A stretch of DNA of 42,085 bases from NCBI GenBank assembly GCA_012512855.1, contig JAAZDK010000080.1, positions 1 to 42,085 of the forward strand, read 5' to 3'. The position numbers and the translations under genes are program-made. A model generated the notes under the pieces. The model had not been told where the DNA came from. It worked only from the letters and a program-made list of their open reading frames with translations, and did not search any database. Below are positions 16,130 to 25,973 of this stretch, one piece after another (the stretch's first letter is position 1; every line of letters starts with the position of its first letter). The DNA comes from Clostridiales bacterium. GTDB lineage: Bacteria; Bacillota; Clostridia; Lachnospirales; Lachnospiraceae.

Positions 16130-17188
16130 ATGAACAGGAAACTGTTAAAGCTTTCTTTGGTTTGTGTAGCAGGATTGGTAATAGTCACAGCGAATCCCAA
16201 GACAACTAAAGCCTTTGAAGATGGAATAGCTGGTTTTACATATGATAAAAGCGGATATATTTGTAATGTACCGATTCCGGGATTTAAAAATATCGGTCTG
16301 GCTAATGTAGATACTAATTTGCTAATCAGATCCGGCCCGGGGGAGAATAATAAGATAATCGGAAAGCTTCCGAAAAACGCTTGCTGCAACATATTGGAGG
16401 AGCGTTCAGACGGATGGACCCATATCTCTGCAGTAACAGCCTCAGGCGAAGCAATAACCGGGTATGTTAAAAGTGAATATCTTATAACAGGCGATTTGGC
16501 TACTGAAAGAGCGAAGGAAAGCGGTTCCTATGTGGCAATATCAATGACCAACGGTCTGAATGTCAGAAAGGGCCCGTCCACAAGTTCAACTGTAATAGAC
16601 CAGATAGCAAAGGGCGAGGAGTTGCTGATTCTGGATTTAAATGACTGTATTGTTACTACCGATGAGCCTGAATATAATGTCTGGGTTAAGGTTGCTCTGG
16701 ACAGTGATGATGAGGAGGGTTCGGAGGGCTCCTTCGGATATGTGGCAAAGCAGTTTGTTGAGCTGGATTTTAAGCTGCCTTATGCCTTATCAATTAATGA
16801 AATTCAATATGGTTCAGGCGTAAGCCAGAAGCGTGTTAACCTTGTTAATTTTGCCAAGGAATATCTGGGCGGCAGATATGTATGGGGCGGCACAAGCCTG
16901 AAATCCGGTGTTGACTGCTCAGGCTTCGTTCTCAGAGTATATGAAAAGTTCGGCTACAAGCTTGGCCGTACCTCAAGAGATCAGGCCAGAGGAGGCAAGA
17001 GAATTTCCGCATCTGAGCTTAAGCCGGGTGATTTGGTATTCTACGGAAGCTCAAGCTATATCAACCATGTTGCAATATATATCGGCAACGGCAAGATAAT
17101 ACATGCCAGCAACAGAAGAGACGGTATCAAGATTTCCAATATGAGATACAGAAATCCTGTAGCATATGTAAGATACATTAACGATTAG
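16130..17188 (+). CDS. Secreted wall hydrolase: two SH3b domains and NlpC/P60 peptidase
   Basis: A 352-residue exported protein. A signal peptide (about 1-31, hydrophobic LSLVCVAGLVIVT) is followed by two bacterial SH3 domains (about 60-125 and 135-215; LLIRSGPGENNKIIGKLP and LNVRKGPSTSSTVIDQIAKG) and a C-terminal NlpC/P60 domain (about 235-352). Catalytic Cys263 (GVDCSGF), His313 (NHVAIYIG) and His325 (IHAS) are all present. Such enzymes cut gamma-D-Glu-diamino acid bonds in peptidoglycan stem peptides, with SH3b domains binding the wall. GGAGG (16116-16120) fixes ATG 16130. It has a consensus promoter and its own terminator, so it is a highly expressed single-gene unit, likely in growth, daughter-cell separation or spore germination. 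Confidence 0.93.
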   Translation: MNRKLLKLSLVCVAGLVIVTANPKTTKAFEDGIAGFTYDKSGYICNVPIPGFKNIGLANVDTNLLIRSGPGENNKIIGKLPKNACCNILEERSDGWTHISAVTASGEAITGYVKSEYLITGDLATERAKESGSYVAISMTNGLNVRKGPSTSSTVIDQIAKGEELLILDLNDCIVTTDEPEYNVWVKVALDSDDEEGSEGSFGYVAKQFVELDFKLPYALSINEIQYGSGVSQKRVNLVNFAKEYLGGRYVWGGTSLKSGVDCSGFVLRVYEKFGYKLGRTSRDQARGGKRISASELKPGDLVFYGSSSYINHVAIYIGNGKIIHASNRRDGIKISNMRYRNPVAYVRYIND

Positions 17189-17223
17189 AAAGCAATTTCT
17201 TATTAAAATCAATCTACTAAAAG

Positions 17224-17275
17224 AGAGCTGTTGAATTAGCGCTTGGGTCGCTAATTGCAGCTCTTTAATTTTTTT
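17224..17275 (+). terminator. Intrinsic terminator of the NlpC/P60 gene
   Basis: AGAGCTG-AATTAGCG (17224-17241) pairs with CGCTAATT-CAGCTCT (17249-17264) around a 7-base loop, with a small internal mismatch, and is followed by TTAATTTTTTT. Confidence 0.88.
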
Positions 17276-17327
17276 GCTCTTTAGCTTTGGCAGGATTTTT
17301 ATGCTTTCCAATCCTGCCAATTCTTCA

Positions 17328-17356
17328 TTGACATGCCTTTGCTAAAACTCTATAAT
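17328..17356 (+). promoter_or_regulatory. Consensus sigma-A promoter of the membrane MutS-RNase HI unit
   Basis: Perfect TTGACA (17328-17333) and perfect TATAAT (17351-17356) with a 17-bp spacer. A 9-bp inverted repeat CCGTAAAAG (17359-17367) with CTTTTACGG (17407-17415) begins right at the predicted start. Confidence 0.75.
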
Positions 17357-17510
17357 AACCGTAAAAGTCCATATAAATGGATATAATTTAAATGTCATAT
17401 ATTTTCCTTTTACGGGATAACCGTTTCGCAATTCTTATTAAAGTAAATTATTAAAGACAAAGTAATCATAGAGCAAGATACATCATTAGACAGAACAGGA
17501 GACAGGCAAA

Positions 17511-19190
17511 TTGATAATTTTATTATATATTCTGGCAGCGATTTTTATTATTGTTATATGGAGCATAATTGAGCAAAGAAACAATAAAAGGAATTTGATC
17601 AGCAATCTGCGGGAGCAATGGGGACAGATACCGGAAAGAGAATACAGCTCCGAAAAAATGGAGTATATGCTGGCCTATTACAATTCAATAAAGGATGAGC
17701 TCCGCGATGTTGATAAAATAACATGGAATGACCTTGACATGGATGAAATATATGCCCTTATGAACAATACCCAGTGCTCGATAGGGGAGGAATACCTTTA
17801 TGCCCTGCTGCGCAAGCCCTGCTTTGATCCGGAGGAGCTGGCGGAACGTAACCGGCTTATCAAATATTTTTCCGAGCATGAGGAAGAACGCCTGAAGCTT
17901 CAGACCTGTCTTTATAATATCGGTCGTGCGACCCGAATATCTGTTTATGAATATATCAACCGGCTTGGGGAGCAAAAAAGCGGCAGCAACATCTCGCATT
18001 ACTTAATGAATCTTTCTGTAGTTGTATCCATATGTATGATTTTTGTTATGCCCGCCCTGGGAGGAATAATAACCACAGCAGCAGTGGTGCACAATATTTA
18101 CCGCTATTACAGGATAAAACCTCTGATAGAAAATTACCTGACAATTATTTCATATATTATAAGACTTCTTGACAACATAAAAAGCATCAGCAGGCTAAAT
18201 ATTCCTGAGTTGGAGAAATATACTGCCGGCCTGAAGCAGGACCATGACCGTTTTAAAAAATTCAGGCGTGGCTCAGCCATACTTGCACCCAGCAAGCCCA
18301 GCGGCAGTATTGGTGACATTGACATGATACTGGATTATGTCAGAATGATATTTCATATCGATCTTATAAAATATAATAAAATGCTTGACTTCTTTAAAGA
18401 CAACCGGCATGTGCTTAACAGGATGTATGAAGGTATAGGTTTTCTTGACAGTATGATAGCAGTGGCCTCCTTCAGGCAGATGCTGCCTCTTTTTTGTGAG
18501 CCTGAACTGGAAAAATCAAACAAGCCCTTCATTAAGGTTTGTGATTTATACCATCCATTAATAGCGCAGGCCGTCGCAAATTCAATAAGCGAAAACCGCT
18601 CCGTGCTTATAACAGGCTCAAATGCTTCCGGTAAATCTACCTTTATTAAAACCCTGGCAATTAATGCGCTTCTGTCACAGACCATATATACCTCGGTAAG
18701 CAGGAATTATAATGCAAGCTATTTTATGATATTTACGTCCATGGCCCTCAAGGACAACCTACTGGGCAATGAAAGCTATTATATTGTAGAAATCAAATCC
18801 CTCAGGCGGATAATAAGCCGCATTAATGACGATGTTCCTATGCTTTGCTGTATAGATGAGGTATTAAGGGGCACCAATACCCTTGAAAGAATAGCTGCTT
18901 CATCAAGGATATTGTCTTATCTGGCAAAAGGTAATACTCTTGTATTTGCAGCTACCCATGACATTGAGCTGACTCATATTCTTGAAAATGAATTTTCAAA
19001 TTATCATTTTCAGGAACGCATCGCAGGAAAGGAAATTATCTTTGACTATAAGCTTTATGAAGGCAGAGCCGTATCCAAAAATGCCATCAAGCTTCTTGAT
19101 ATGATGAATTTTCCGAATGAGATTACTGCTGATGCGGAGCAGGCTGCGGAGGCGTTTTTAAGAGATGGCGAATGGAGTATTTTAATATAG
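17511..19190 (+). CDS. Membrane-anchored MutS-family ATPase
   Basis: A 559-residue protein. An N-terminal membrane segment (about 1-20) and a second hydrophobic stretch (about 165-195, [23 protein letters not shown]) precede a MutS core-like helical region and a C-terminal MutS ATPase: Walker [10 protein letters not shown] with Lys375, [10 protein letters not shown] with Asp449-Glu450, and the ATHDIELT switch. The mismatch-binding and connector domains of MutS are absent. Membrane-tethered MutS homologues of this type are widespread in Firmicutes and have no established role. The start is TTG 17511, supported by AGGAG (17497-17501). RNase HI starts 17 bases after its stop, and true mutS follows. 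It is not the mismatch-repair MutS. Confidence 0.87.
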   Translation: MIILLYILAAIFIIVIWSIIEQRNNKRNLISNLREQWGQIPEREYSSEKMEYMLAYYNSIKDELRDVDKITWNDLDMDEIYALMNNTQCSIGEEYLYALLRKPCFDPEELAERNRLIKYFSEHEEERLKLQTCLYNIGRATRISVYEYINRLGEQKSGSNISHYLMNLSVVVSICMIFVMPALGGIITTAAVVHNIYRYYRIKPLIENYLTIISYIIRLLDNIKSISRLNIPELEKYTAGLKQDHDRFKKFRRGSAILAPSKPSGSIGDIDMILDYVRMIFHIDLIKYNKMLDFFKDNRHVLNRMYEGIGFLDSMIAVASFRQMLPLFCEPELEKSNKPFIKVCDLYHPLIAQAVANSISENRSVLITGSNASGKSTFIKTLAINALLSQTIYTSVSRNYNASYFMIFTSMALKDNLLGNESYYIVEIKSLRRIISRINDDVPMLCCIDEVLRGTNTLERIAASSRILSYLAKGNTLVFAATHDIELTHILENEFSNYHFQERIAGKEIIFDYKLYEGRAVSKNAIKLLDMMNFPNEITADAEQAAEAFLRDGEWSILI

Positions 19191-19207
19191 ATTTCGGAGG
19201 AACAGGC

Positions 19208-19693
19208 ATGATGGATGTAACCATTTATACCGACGGCAGCGCAAGAGGCAACCCTGACGGCCCCGGAGGATATGGAACCATAATTGTATATGTTGATACA
19301 AAAGGCAATGTTCATGAAAGAGAATACAGCGCAGGCTTTAAAAAAACAACCAACAACCGTATGGAGCTTATGGCTGCTATTGTTGGTCTGGAGGCACTTA
19401 CAAAGCCCTGCAATGTTCTGATATATTCCGACTCCCAGTATCTTGTCAAGGCCTTTAATGAAAACTGGCTGGAGGGGTGGATAAAAAGAGGCTGGAAGAC
19501 CAGCTCAAAGGAGCCGGTTAAGAACATAGATCTATGGAAGAGGCTGCTTAAAGCAATGGAGCCTCATAGGGTCAGATTTGAATGGGTGCGGGGCCATAAC
19601 GGCCATCCCATGAATGAGCGTTGTGACAGGCTGGCTACAGCGGCGGCGGACGGAGATAATCTGGCTGATGATATCATAGCCGAACAGGCTTAA
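19208..19693 (+). CDS. rnhA: Ribonuclease HI
   Basis: A 161-residue endonuclease that cuts the RNA strand of RNA-DNA hybrids, clearing R-loops and primers. All four carboxylates of the two-metal site are visible: Asp9 ([10 protein letters not shown]), Glu53 (NRMEL), Asp75 (YSDSQYL) and Asp140 (ERCDRLA), with the flexible-loop His in VRGHNGHP. The basic protrusion [11 protein letters not shown] is present, as in E. coli-type enzymes. GGAGGAA (19196-19202) sets the start at ATG 19208; ATG 19211 is equally usable, and the earlier in-frame ATG at 19172 lies within the preceding gene and lacks a ribosome binding site. Confidence 0.95.
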   Translation: MMDVTIYTDGSARGNPDGPGGYGTIIVYVDTKGNVHEREYSAGFKKTTNNRMELMAAIVGLEALTKPCNVLIYSDSQYLVKAFNENWLEGWIKRGWKTSSKEPVKNIDLWKRLLKAMEPHRVRFEWVRGHNGHPMNERCDRLATAAADGDNLADDIIAEQA

Positions 19694-19698
19694 AATCA

Positions 19699-19728
19699 TT
19701 GCATTCATTTCTTTCTGCATGATATAAT
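19699..19728 (+). promoter_or_regulatory. Candidate promoter upstream of mutS
   Basis: TTGCAT (19699-19704) and perfect TATAAT (19723-19728) are 18 bp apart. The minus-10 lies inside a near-palindrome CTGCAT...ATGCAG (19715-19735), and ATGCAGG recurs at 19752. The weak minus-35 keeps confidence low. Confidence 0.3.
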
Positions 19729-19818
19729 TATGCAGGTATCAGAAAAAATCATGCAGGCATTATAAAACATTATAAATTAAAGATATAAGTATTATATACA
19801 AATGAAAGGAAGGGCTCA

Positions 19819-22548
19819 ATGGACCAGTTAACCCCACTGATGCAGCAATATATGCAAATTAAAGCCCAGTATAAGGACTGCATTCTTTTTTACCGACTTG
19901 GTGATTTCTATGAAATGTTCTATGAAGATGCCGAAATATGCTCAAAGGAGCTGGAAATAGTATTAACAGGTAAAAATGTGGGTCAGGAAGTCAGGGCGCC
20001 CATGTGTGGCGTTCCTTATCATGCTGTCGACAATTATCTGAGCAAGCTGGTGAGCCGGGGCTACCGGGTCGCTATATGTGAGCAGGTTGAGGACCCCAAG
20101 ACCGCTAAAGGTATAGTAAAAAGAGAGGTTATCCGTATAGTTACCCCCGGTACTATTAACACCCAGGCTCTTGATGAAAGCAGAAATAATTACCTGATGG
20201 CCATTATACATACAGCAAATGCATTCGGTATTTCCATAGTTGATGTATCCACCGGCGATTACTATGTGACAGAGGTTGACTCTGAAAGGAAGCTGATGGA
20301 CGAAATATACAAGTGGTCACCATCTGAAATCATTTGCAATGATTCTTTTTTTGTTTCCGGAGTCAATATTGATGTTATAAAAAATATAAGCGGGTTGACC
20401 TTATCTCCCTTAGAGCCCTGGTATTTTGATGATGAATTGTGCATACGGGCCCTGAAGGAGCATTTTAATGTAAGTTCACTGGACGGGTTGGGGCTTAAGG
20501 ATTATACCATCGGCACCATAGCCGCCGGCTGCATCATGCAGTACCTTAACGAGACCCAGAAGAATTCACTGTCCCATATAGTTAAGCTTACACCCTATAC
20601 CTATGACAAATACATGCTCCTGGACAGTTCAACAATCCGCAATCTTGAACTGACACAGACAATCAGGGAAAAAAGCAAAAAAGGCTCGCTTCTTTGGGTG
20701 CTGGATAAGACCAGAACCGCCATGGGAGCAAGACTGCTTCGCAGTTATATTGAACAGCCGCTGATTGATTTGGATATGATTAATTTAAGGCTGGATGCTG
20801 TCAGTCAGTTTAAGGAGAATATGATAACCCGTGAGGAGATCAGGGAGTATCTTAATTCAATATATGATCTTGAGCGCCTGCTGAGCAAAATCAGCTACAA
20901 AAGCGCTAATCCAAGGGATTTGATTGCTTTCAGCAGCTCCCTTTCCATGCTTCCGCATGTTAAGTTTTTATTGAAGGAATTTGACTGCGGTCTGCTAAGG
21001 GAAATATATGAAGAGCTTGACACCCTTGATGATATATGTCAGCTTATTAATTCTGCCATTAATGAGGATCCCCCTCTTAATGTAAAGGAGGGCGGTATTA
21101 TTAAGGAAGGCTACAATGAAGAGGTGGACCGGCTCAGGAGGGCAAAAACCGAAGGCAAGGACTGGCTCATGGAGCTGGAGGCAAAGGAACGGGATGCCAC
21201 CGGAATTAAGAATCTTCGTGTAAAGTTCAACAGGGTGTTCGGCTATTATTTCGAGGTTACGAATTCATATAAAAATCTGGTGCCTGCCGACTGGATTCGC
21301 AAGCAGACTCTGGCAAATGCAGAGCGTTACACCACACCCAGGCTGAAGGAGCTGGAGGATATCATACTGGGTGCGGAGGACAAGCTCTTTTCCCTTGAGT
21401 ACGATCTCTTCTGTGAGGTCAGGGACCGGATTGCCCTGGAGGTAAAGCGGATTCAGCAGACAGCCAAGGCTGTTGCAAAAATTGATGTTTTTACCACTTT
21501 GGCACTGGTAGCCGAGCAGAATAACTATACAAGGCCGAACATGAACACCGGTGGAGTTATCAGTATAAAAAACGGCCGTCATCCGGTTGTAGAACGGATG
21601 ATCCCTCACGATATGTTTGTAGCCAATGACACCCATCTTGACAATAAGGCCAACAGGCTGGCTATTATAACCGGCCCCAATATGGCGGGCAAATCCACCT
21701 ATATGAGACAGACCGCCCTGATTGTGCTGATGGCCCAGATAGGAAGCTTTGTTCCGGCAGACAGTGCCAGCATCAGCGTTGTGGACAGGATTTTTACCAG
21801 GGTAGGAGCCAGTGATGATCTGGCCAGCGGCCAGAGTACCTTTATGGTGGAAATGACCGAGGTGGCCAATATACTTCGCAATGCCACAAAAAACAGCCTC
21901 CTTATACTGGATGAAATAGGACGAGGCACCTCAACCTTTGACGGCTTAAGCATAGCCTGGGCGGTTATAGAGCATATCAGCAATCCCCAGCTGCTGGGGG
22001 CAAAAACCCTGTTTGCCACCCACTATCATGAGCTTACTGAGCTGGAAGGCAGGCTGGACGGGGTTAACAACTACTGTATAGCCGTTAAGGAGCAGGGGGA
22101 TGATATTGTTTTCCTGCGTAAAATTGTAAAAGGCGGTGCGGATAAAAGCTACGGCATACAGGTGGCCAAGCTGGCCGGAGTACCGGCGTCGGTTTTAAAG
22201 CGGGCTTCTGAGATTGCCGCCCAGCTGTCCGGCAATGACCTTGCTAAAAAAACCAAAAAGCTGGCTGAGGCTGAAGCAGCCGAAGCTGATGCAAGCGGCC
22301 TGAAATATGTCCAGGAAAAGCTGGAGCTTGAGCCGCAGCAGGAAATTGGCAAGGCTGACAACGAGAAAGAAAAGCAGGCAAAAGAAAGCAGGCAGAAAAT
22401 CCAGGCTATGCAGCTGTCCTTGTTTGCGCTGACCGGTGTGGAGGATATTATAGCAGAGCTGAGGGATCTTGAAATTGAAAGACTGACACCAATTGATGCA
22501 ATGAACAAGCTTTATCAAATCCAAAAAATGATAAAGGACAGGATTTAA
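19819..22548 (+). CDS. mutS: DNA mismatch repair protein MutS
   Basis: A 909-residue protein that recognises mismatches and small loops in DNA. The mismatch-reading Phe30-Tyr31-Glu32 lies in LGDFYEMF. Connector, lever and clamp regions follow in the usual order. The ATPase has Walker A GPNMAGKST with Lys625, DEIGRGTSTFDG and ATHYHEL. A glutamate/alanine-rich tail linker (about 815-865, EAEAAEADASG) before the terminal helix-turn-helix makes it about 30-40 residues longer than typical MutS. A purine-rich GAAAGGAAGG ribosome binding site precedes ATG 19819. MutL starts 25 bases after its stop, the usual Firmicutes pairing. Confidence 0.97.
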   Translation: MDQLTPLMQQYMQIKAQYKDCILFYRLGDFYEMFYEDAEICSKELEIVLTGKNVGQEVRAPMCGVPYHAVDNYLSKLVSRGYRVAICEQVEDPKTAKGIVKREVIRIVTPGTINTQALDESRNNYLMAIIHTANAFGISIVDVSTGDYYVTEVDSERKLMDEIYKWSPSEIICNDSFFVSGVNIDVIKNISGLTLSPLEPWYFDDELCIRALKEHFNVSSLDGLGLKDYTIGTIAAGCIMQYLNETQKNSLSHIVKLTPYTYDKYMLLDSSTIRNLELTQTIREKSKKGSLLWVLDKTRTAMGARLLRSYIEQPLIDLDMINLRLDAVSQFKENMITREEIREYLNSIYDLERLLSKISYKSANPRDLIAFSSSLSMLPHVKFLLKEFDCGLLREIYEELDTLDDICQLINSAINEDPPLNVKEGGIIKEGYNEEVDRLRRAKTEGKDWLMELEAKERDATGIKNLRVKFNRVFGYYFEVTNSYKNLVPADWIRKQTLANAERYTTPRLKELEDIILGAEDKLFSLEYDLFCEVRDRIALEVKRIQQTAKAVAKIDVFTTLALVAEQNNYTRPNMNTGGVISIKNGRHPVVERMIPHDMFVANDTHLDNKANRLAIITGPNMAGKSTYMRQTALIVLMAQIGSFVPADSASISVVDRIFTRVGASDDLASGQSTFMVEMTEVANILRNATKNSLLILDEIGRGTSTFDGLSIAWAVIEHISNPQLLGAKTLFATHYHELTELEGRLDGVNNYCIAVKEQGDDIVFLRKIVKGGADKSYGIQVAKLAGVPASVLKRASEIAAQLSGNDLAKKTKKLAEAEAAEADASGLKYVQEKLELEPQQEIGKADNEKEKQAKESRQKIQAMQLSLFALTGVEDIIAELRDLEIERLTPIDAMNKLYQIQKMIKDRI

Positions 22549-22573
22549 GAGAGGAATTTTACGGAGGATTATT

Positions 22574-24820
22574 ATGTCGTCTATTCATCTGCTTGATGAA
22601 AATACAATAAACCAGATAGCAGCCGGTGAGGTGGTGGAGCGGCCGAGCGCCGTTGTCAAGGAGCTGGTGGAAAATGCCATGGACGCAAAGGCAACAGCAA
22701 TAACTGTTGAAATAAAGGATGGAGGCTTAAGCTTTATACGTGTCACCGACAACGGTACAGGTATAGCCAGGGATGATATCCCACTGGCCTTTATGCGTCA
22801 CGCCACCAGCAAGATATACATGGCGGAGGATCTGCTATGCATAAAAAGCCTGGGCTTCAGGGGCGAGGCACTTTCCAGCATTGCTGCGGTAGCCCAGGTT
22901 GAGCTGATAACAAAGACTTCGTCAGCGCTGAACGGCTACCGTTATATAATAGAGGGCGGTGTAGAAAAGAGTATTGAGGAAATAGGCTGCCCATCAGGCA
23001 CAACCATATTAGTCCGCAATCTGTTCTACAACACACCGGCCCGCAGGAAGTTTCTGAAATCAGCCACTACTGAGGCAGGTTATATAGGGGATCTTATGGA
23101 AAAGATCCTGGTGGCCCATCCTGAGGTATCATTTAAGTATATTGTCAATAACCAGATTAAGCTTCAGTCCTCCGGCAATAATAACACTAAGGATATCCTT
23201 TACAGCATTTTTGGCAGAGACATTGCCAGCCAGCTGCTCATTTTAGGACATGAAGGCGACAAGGTAAAAATAAACGGCTATATCGCTAAGCCTGGCATCA
23301 GCCGCAGCAACAGAGCTTTTGAAAATTATTTCATAAACGGAAGGTACATCAAAAATCATATAATTACCAAAGCCATTGAAGATGCATACAAGCCCTTTCT
23401 GATGCAGCATAAATATCCTTTTACATCAATATATCTTGAGATCGAGCCTTCTCTTATAGATGTCAATGTCCATCCTCAAAAGATGGAGCTAAGACTTAGA
23501 AACGGTGAAGAAATTTATCAGCTGCTTTACAATCTTATCCGAAATACGCTGTCAAACAATGAACTGATTCCAAGGGTAAGCCTGTCTGAGCCGGGTGGAG
23601 GCAAAGCAGACAGAACTGATGATATGCAAGCCGTCAGTATGCCTGAACCATTTGAGACAAACAGGCGAACCTACATGCAGGAGCAGGCGGCAGGGCGGTA
23701 TGAATATGAACACAGCAAAGGCCGGAATATGTATCAAAGGCTGGCTGATAAAAATGCTGACTATCTATCAGCCACCCGGCCCTTGATACAGGCTGATATA
23801 GAAATCCCAGGCTTACTTAAGCCCAACAATGATCAATCAATCGATACAGCTAACCCGGCTGAAAGGGAAGCTGCGGGAAATCAAGAGCTTGTATCCGGCA
23901 AAGGAAATTTCAAAGACGCAGCCGGTACGGAAAGTTCCGACCCGGAAGCTGTGAATAGATACTCAGATGCTTCGGCTGATACAGAAAACCCTAATCCCGG
24001 CACAGAAGGCCCGGAAGCTGTGACCACCACGGGAAATACAGATGCTGTTGTCACTGCTGGAAATGCCTCTTCAGGAAATACAGAGGCAACAACTGTTGAA
24101 GAAAATATTAAAGAGGCTGCTGGCTTATCTGAAGCTGCAGCTGATGCCGGCAGTAGAAGACTGGTTGCCGAGCAGATGACCCTGTTTGATTCTGCGGCTA
24201 GCGATGATCAGACTCCATTTATATCCGGTAAAGCTATGGAGGAGCACAAGATTATAGGTCAGCTTTTTAACACCTATTGGCTGGTGGAATACAAAAGGGA
24301 GCTCTATATAATAGATCAGCATGCAGCCCATGAAAAGGTTCTTTATGAAAGGCTTATGGCTGCGGCAAAAAATAAAGCCTTCCATTCCCAGCAGCTTATG
24401 CCGCCTCTTGTGCTGACCCTTACCCTAAAGGAGCAGGAGGTAATAAATAAGCATGAGGATGTGCTTAGACAGCTGGGCTATGAATTTGAGCATTTTGGCG
24501 GCAACGAATATTCCATCAGGGCGGTACCGGCTGATTTATACAGCCTTTCGGAAAAAGTCCTGCTTTTGGAGTTTATTGATGAGCTGGCCGAAGAAGCCAT
24601 GAGTAATATAGGAAGCAGCACATCCATACTTGAAAAAATCGCCTCCATATCCTGCAAGGCGGCAGTAAAAGCCAACCATGCCATGTCATATGATGAGGCA
24701 CTGACATTAATTAAAGAGCTTCTTACCCTTGAAAATCCTTATAATTGCCCGCACGGAAGGCCGGTAATTATATCAATGAGCCAGTATGAGCTGGAGAGGA
24801 AATTCAAAAGAATAATTTAG
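22574..24820 (+). CDS. mutL: DNA mismatch repair protein MutL (endonuclease type)
   Basis: A 748-residue protein that couples MutS to strand incision. The GHKL ATPase half is textbook: INQIAAGEVVERP, VKELVENAMDA, DNGTGI, GFRGEALSSI. The C-terminal domain carries the metal-dependent endonuclease motif DQHAAHEKVLYE (from Asp581) and CPHGRP near the end, as in species without MutH. It is longer than the usual 600-680 residues because of a low-complexity acidic linker (about 355-540), partly built from in-frame repeats (14-bp exact repeat at 23941-23954 and 24010-24023; 11-bp repeat at 24032-24042 and 24074-24084). ACGGAGGA precedes ATG 22574. Confidence 0.97.
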   Translation: MSSIHLLDENTINQIAAGEVVERPSAVVKELVENAMDAKATAITVEIKDGGLSFIRVTDNGTGIARDDIPLAFMRHATSKIYMAEDLLCIKSLGFRGEALSSIAAVAQVELITKTSSALNGYRYIIEGGVEKSIEEIGCPSGTTILVRNLFYNTPARRKFLKSATTEAGYIGDLMEKILVAHPEVSFKYIVNNQIKLQSSGNNNTKDILYSIFGRDIASQLLILGHEGDKVKINGYIAKPGISRSNRAFENYFINGRYIKNHIITKAIEDAYKPFLMQHKYPFTSIYLEIEPSLIDVNVHPQKMELRLRNGEEIYQLLYNLIRNTLSNNELIPRVSLSEPGGGKADRTDDMQAVSMPEPFETNRRTYMQEQAAGRYEYEHSKGRNMYQRLADKNADYLSATRPLIQADIEIPGLLKPNNDQSIDTANPAEREAAGNQELVSGKGNFKDAAGTESSDPEAVNRYSDASADTENPNPGTEGPEAVTTTGNTDAVVTAGNASSGNTEATTVEENIKEAAGLSEAAADAGSRRLVAEQMTLFDSAASDDQTPFISGKAMEEHKIIGQLFNTYWLVEYKRELYIIDQHAAHEKVLYERLMAAAKNKAFHSQQLMPPLVLTLTLKEQEVINKHEDVLRQLGYEFEHFGGNEYSIRAVPADLYSLSEKVLLLEFIDELAEEAMSNIGSSTSILEKIASISCKAAVKANHAMSYDEALTLIKELLTLENPYNCPHGRPVIISMSQYELERKFKRII

Positions 24821-24897
24821 ATTCGGCCGTTCCTATAATATACAGCCGGAGATTAGCAGGATTTAGCTGATGAAGAGCCATAATAAAGAGGTAGACT

Positions 24898-25842
24898 ATG
24901 GACAAGAAACCGTTGATTATACTGACAGGCCCTACTGCAGTAGGCAAAAGCTCCCTATCAATATCCCTGGCAAAAAGGATAAACGCTGAAATTATTTCTG
25001 CTGATTCCATGCAAGTATACAAGGGCATGGATATCGGAACAGCCAAGATTAAGCCTGAGGAAATGGAAGGAGTTGCCCATTATCTTATAGATGAGCTGGA
25101 GCCGGATGAAGAATTCAATGTAGTCAAATTCAAGCAAATGGCAAGGATTTTTATGGAGCAGATATATGCCAAAGACAAAATTCCTGTTCTCGTGGGGGGA
25201 ACAGCCTTTTACATTCAGGCCCTTTTATACGACATTGATTTTGGTGAAAGTGAAACCGACAGCACCTACAGAGATTATCTTACAGAGCTAGCCAGGCAGA
25301 AGGGAAATGAGTATCTCCATAATTTACTTTTAGAGCTTGACCCTGAAAGCGCAGCAGCCATCCATCCCAATAACCTTAAGCGTGTTATACGGGCTTTGGA
25401 ATATCACAGGCAAACCGGCAAAAAAATCTCCGAGCACAACAGGGAGCAAAAGGCAAAGGCATCACCATATAACTTTTGCTACTTTGTCCTGAACAGGGAC
25501 AGAGCCGCCCTTTATGACAGCATAAATAAAAGAGTCGATCAGATGATGGAGGAGGGGCTCCTAGATGAGGTAAAGGCTCTGAAGGAAGCCGGCTATGGCA
25601 GAGAGCTTGTAAGCATGCAGGGCCTGGGATATAAGGAGCTTCTTGCCTATCTTAACGGTGAATGCAGCCTGGAGGAGGCAATCGAAATCCTCAAAAGAGA
25701 CACCAGGCATTTTGCCAAAAGGCAGCTTACCTGGTTCAAGCATGAAAGGGACGTTATATGGGTTAATAAGGATAATTTTTCATCAGAGGAAGAAATCCTG
25801 GATTATATGACCGATATCTTGAAAGCAAAATCAATTATATAG
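24898..25842 (+). CDS. miaA: tRNA dimethylallyltransferase MiaA
   Basis: A 314-residue enzyme that transfers a dimethylallyl group from dimethylallyl diphosphate to N6 of A37 in tRNAs reading UNN codons, which stabilises codon pairing. The P-loop GPTAVGKSS (residues 11-19), SADSMQVYKGMDIGTAK, the VGGTAFYIQAL segment and the R-D-T-R-x-F-A-K-R-Q-x-T-W motif are all present. Length is normal. It is the last member of the mutS-mutL-miaA run common in Firmicutes. No hfq follows it. Confidence 0.97.
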   Translation: MDKKPLIILTGPTAVGKSSLSISLAKRINAEIISADSMQVYKGMDIGTAKIKPEEMEGVAHYLIDELEPDEEFNVVKFKQMARIFMEQIYAKDKIPVLVGGTAFYIQALLYDIDFGESETDSTYRDYLTELARQKGNEYLHNLLLELDPESAAAIHPNNLKRVIRALEYHRQTGKKISEHNREQKAKASPYNFCYFVLNRDRAALYDSINKRVDQMMEEGLLDEVKALKEAGYGRELVSMQGLGYKELLAYLNGECSLEEAIEILKRDTRHFAKRQLTWFKHERDVIWVNKDNFSSEEEILDYMTDILKAKSII

Positions 25843-25973
25843 AGTAGGAACTGTATTCTCACAGCAGGCACTCCTGCCACAAAAACTATTTAACTGTTAT
25901 ACTGCGTTTATTTACTTGAAGTATTGACAAGGCAACTTGTTTTTTTTACATTATATTACAGGAGGAAAGTGTT

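Larger units (their letters stand above)
17189..17510 (+). other. Intergenic region before the membrane MutS gene
   Basis: This 322-base gap holds the wall-hydrolase terminator, a second perfect 11-bp hairpin (17287-17297 with 17310-17320) with only a weak T-run, a consensus promoter (17328-17356) and an inverted repeat spanning the start site (17359-17367 with 17407-17415). Confidence 0.6.
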
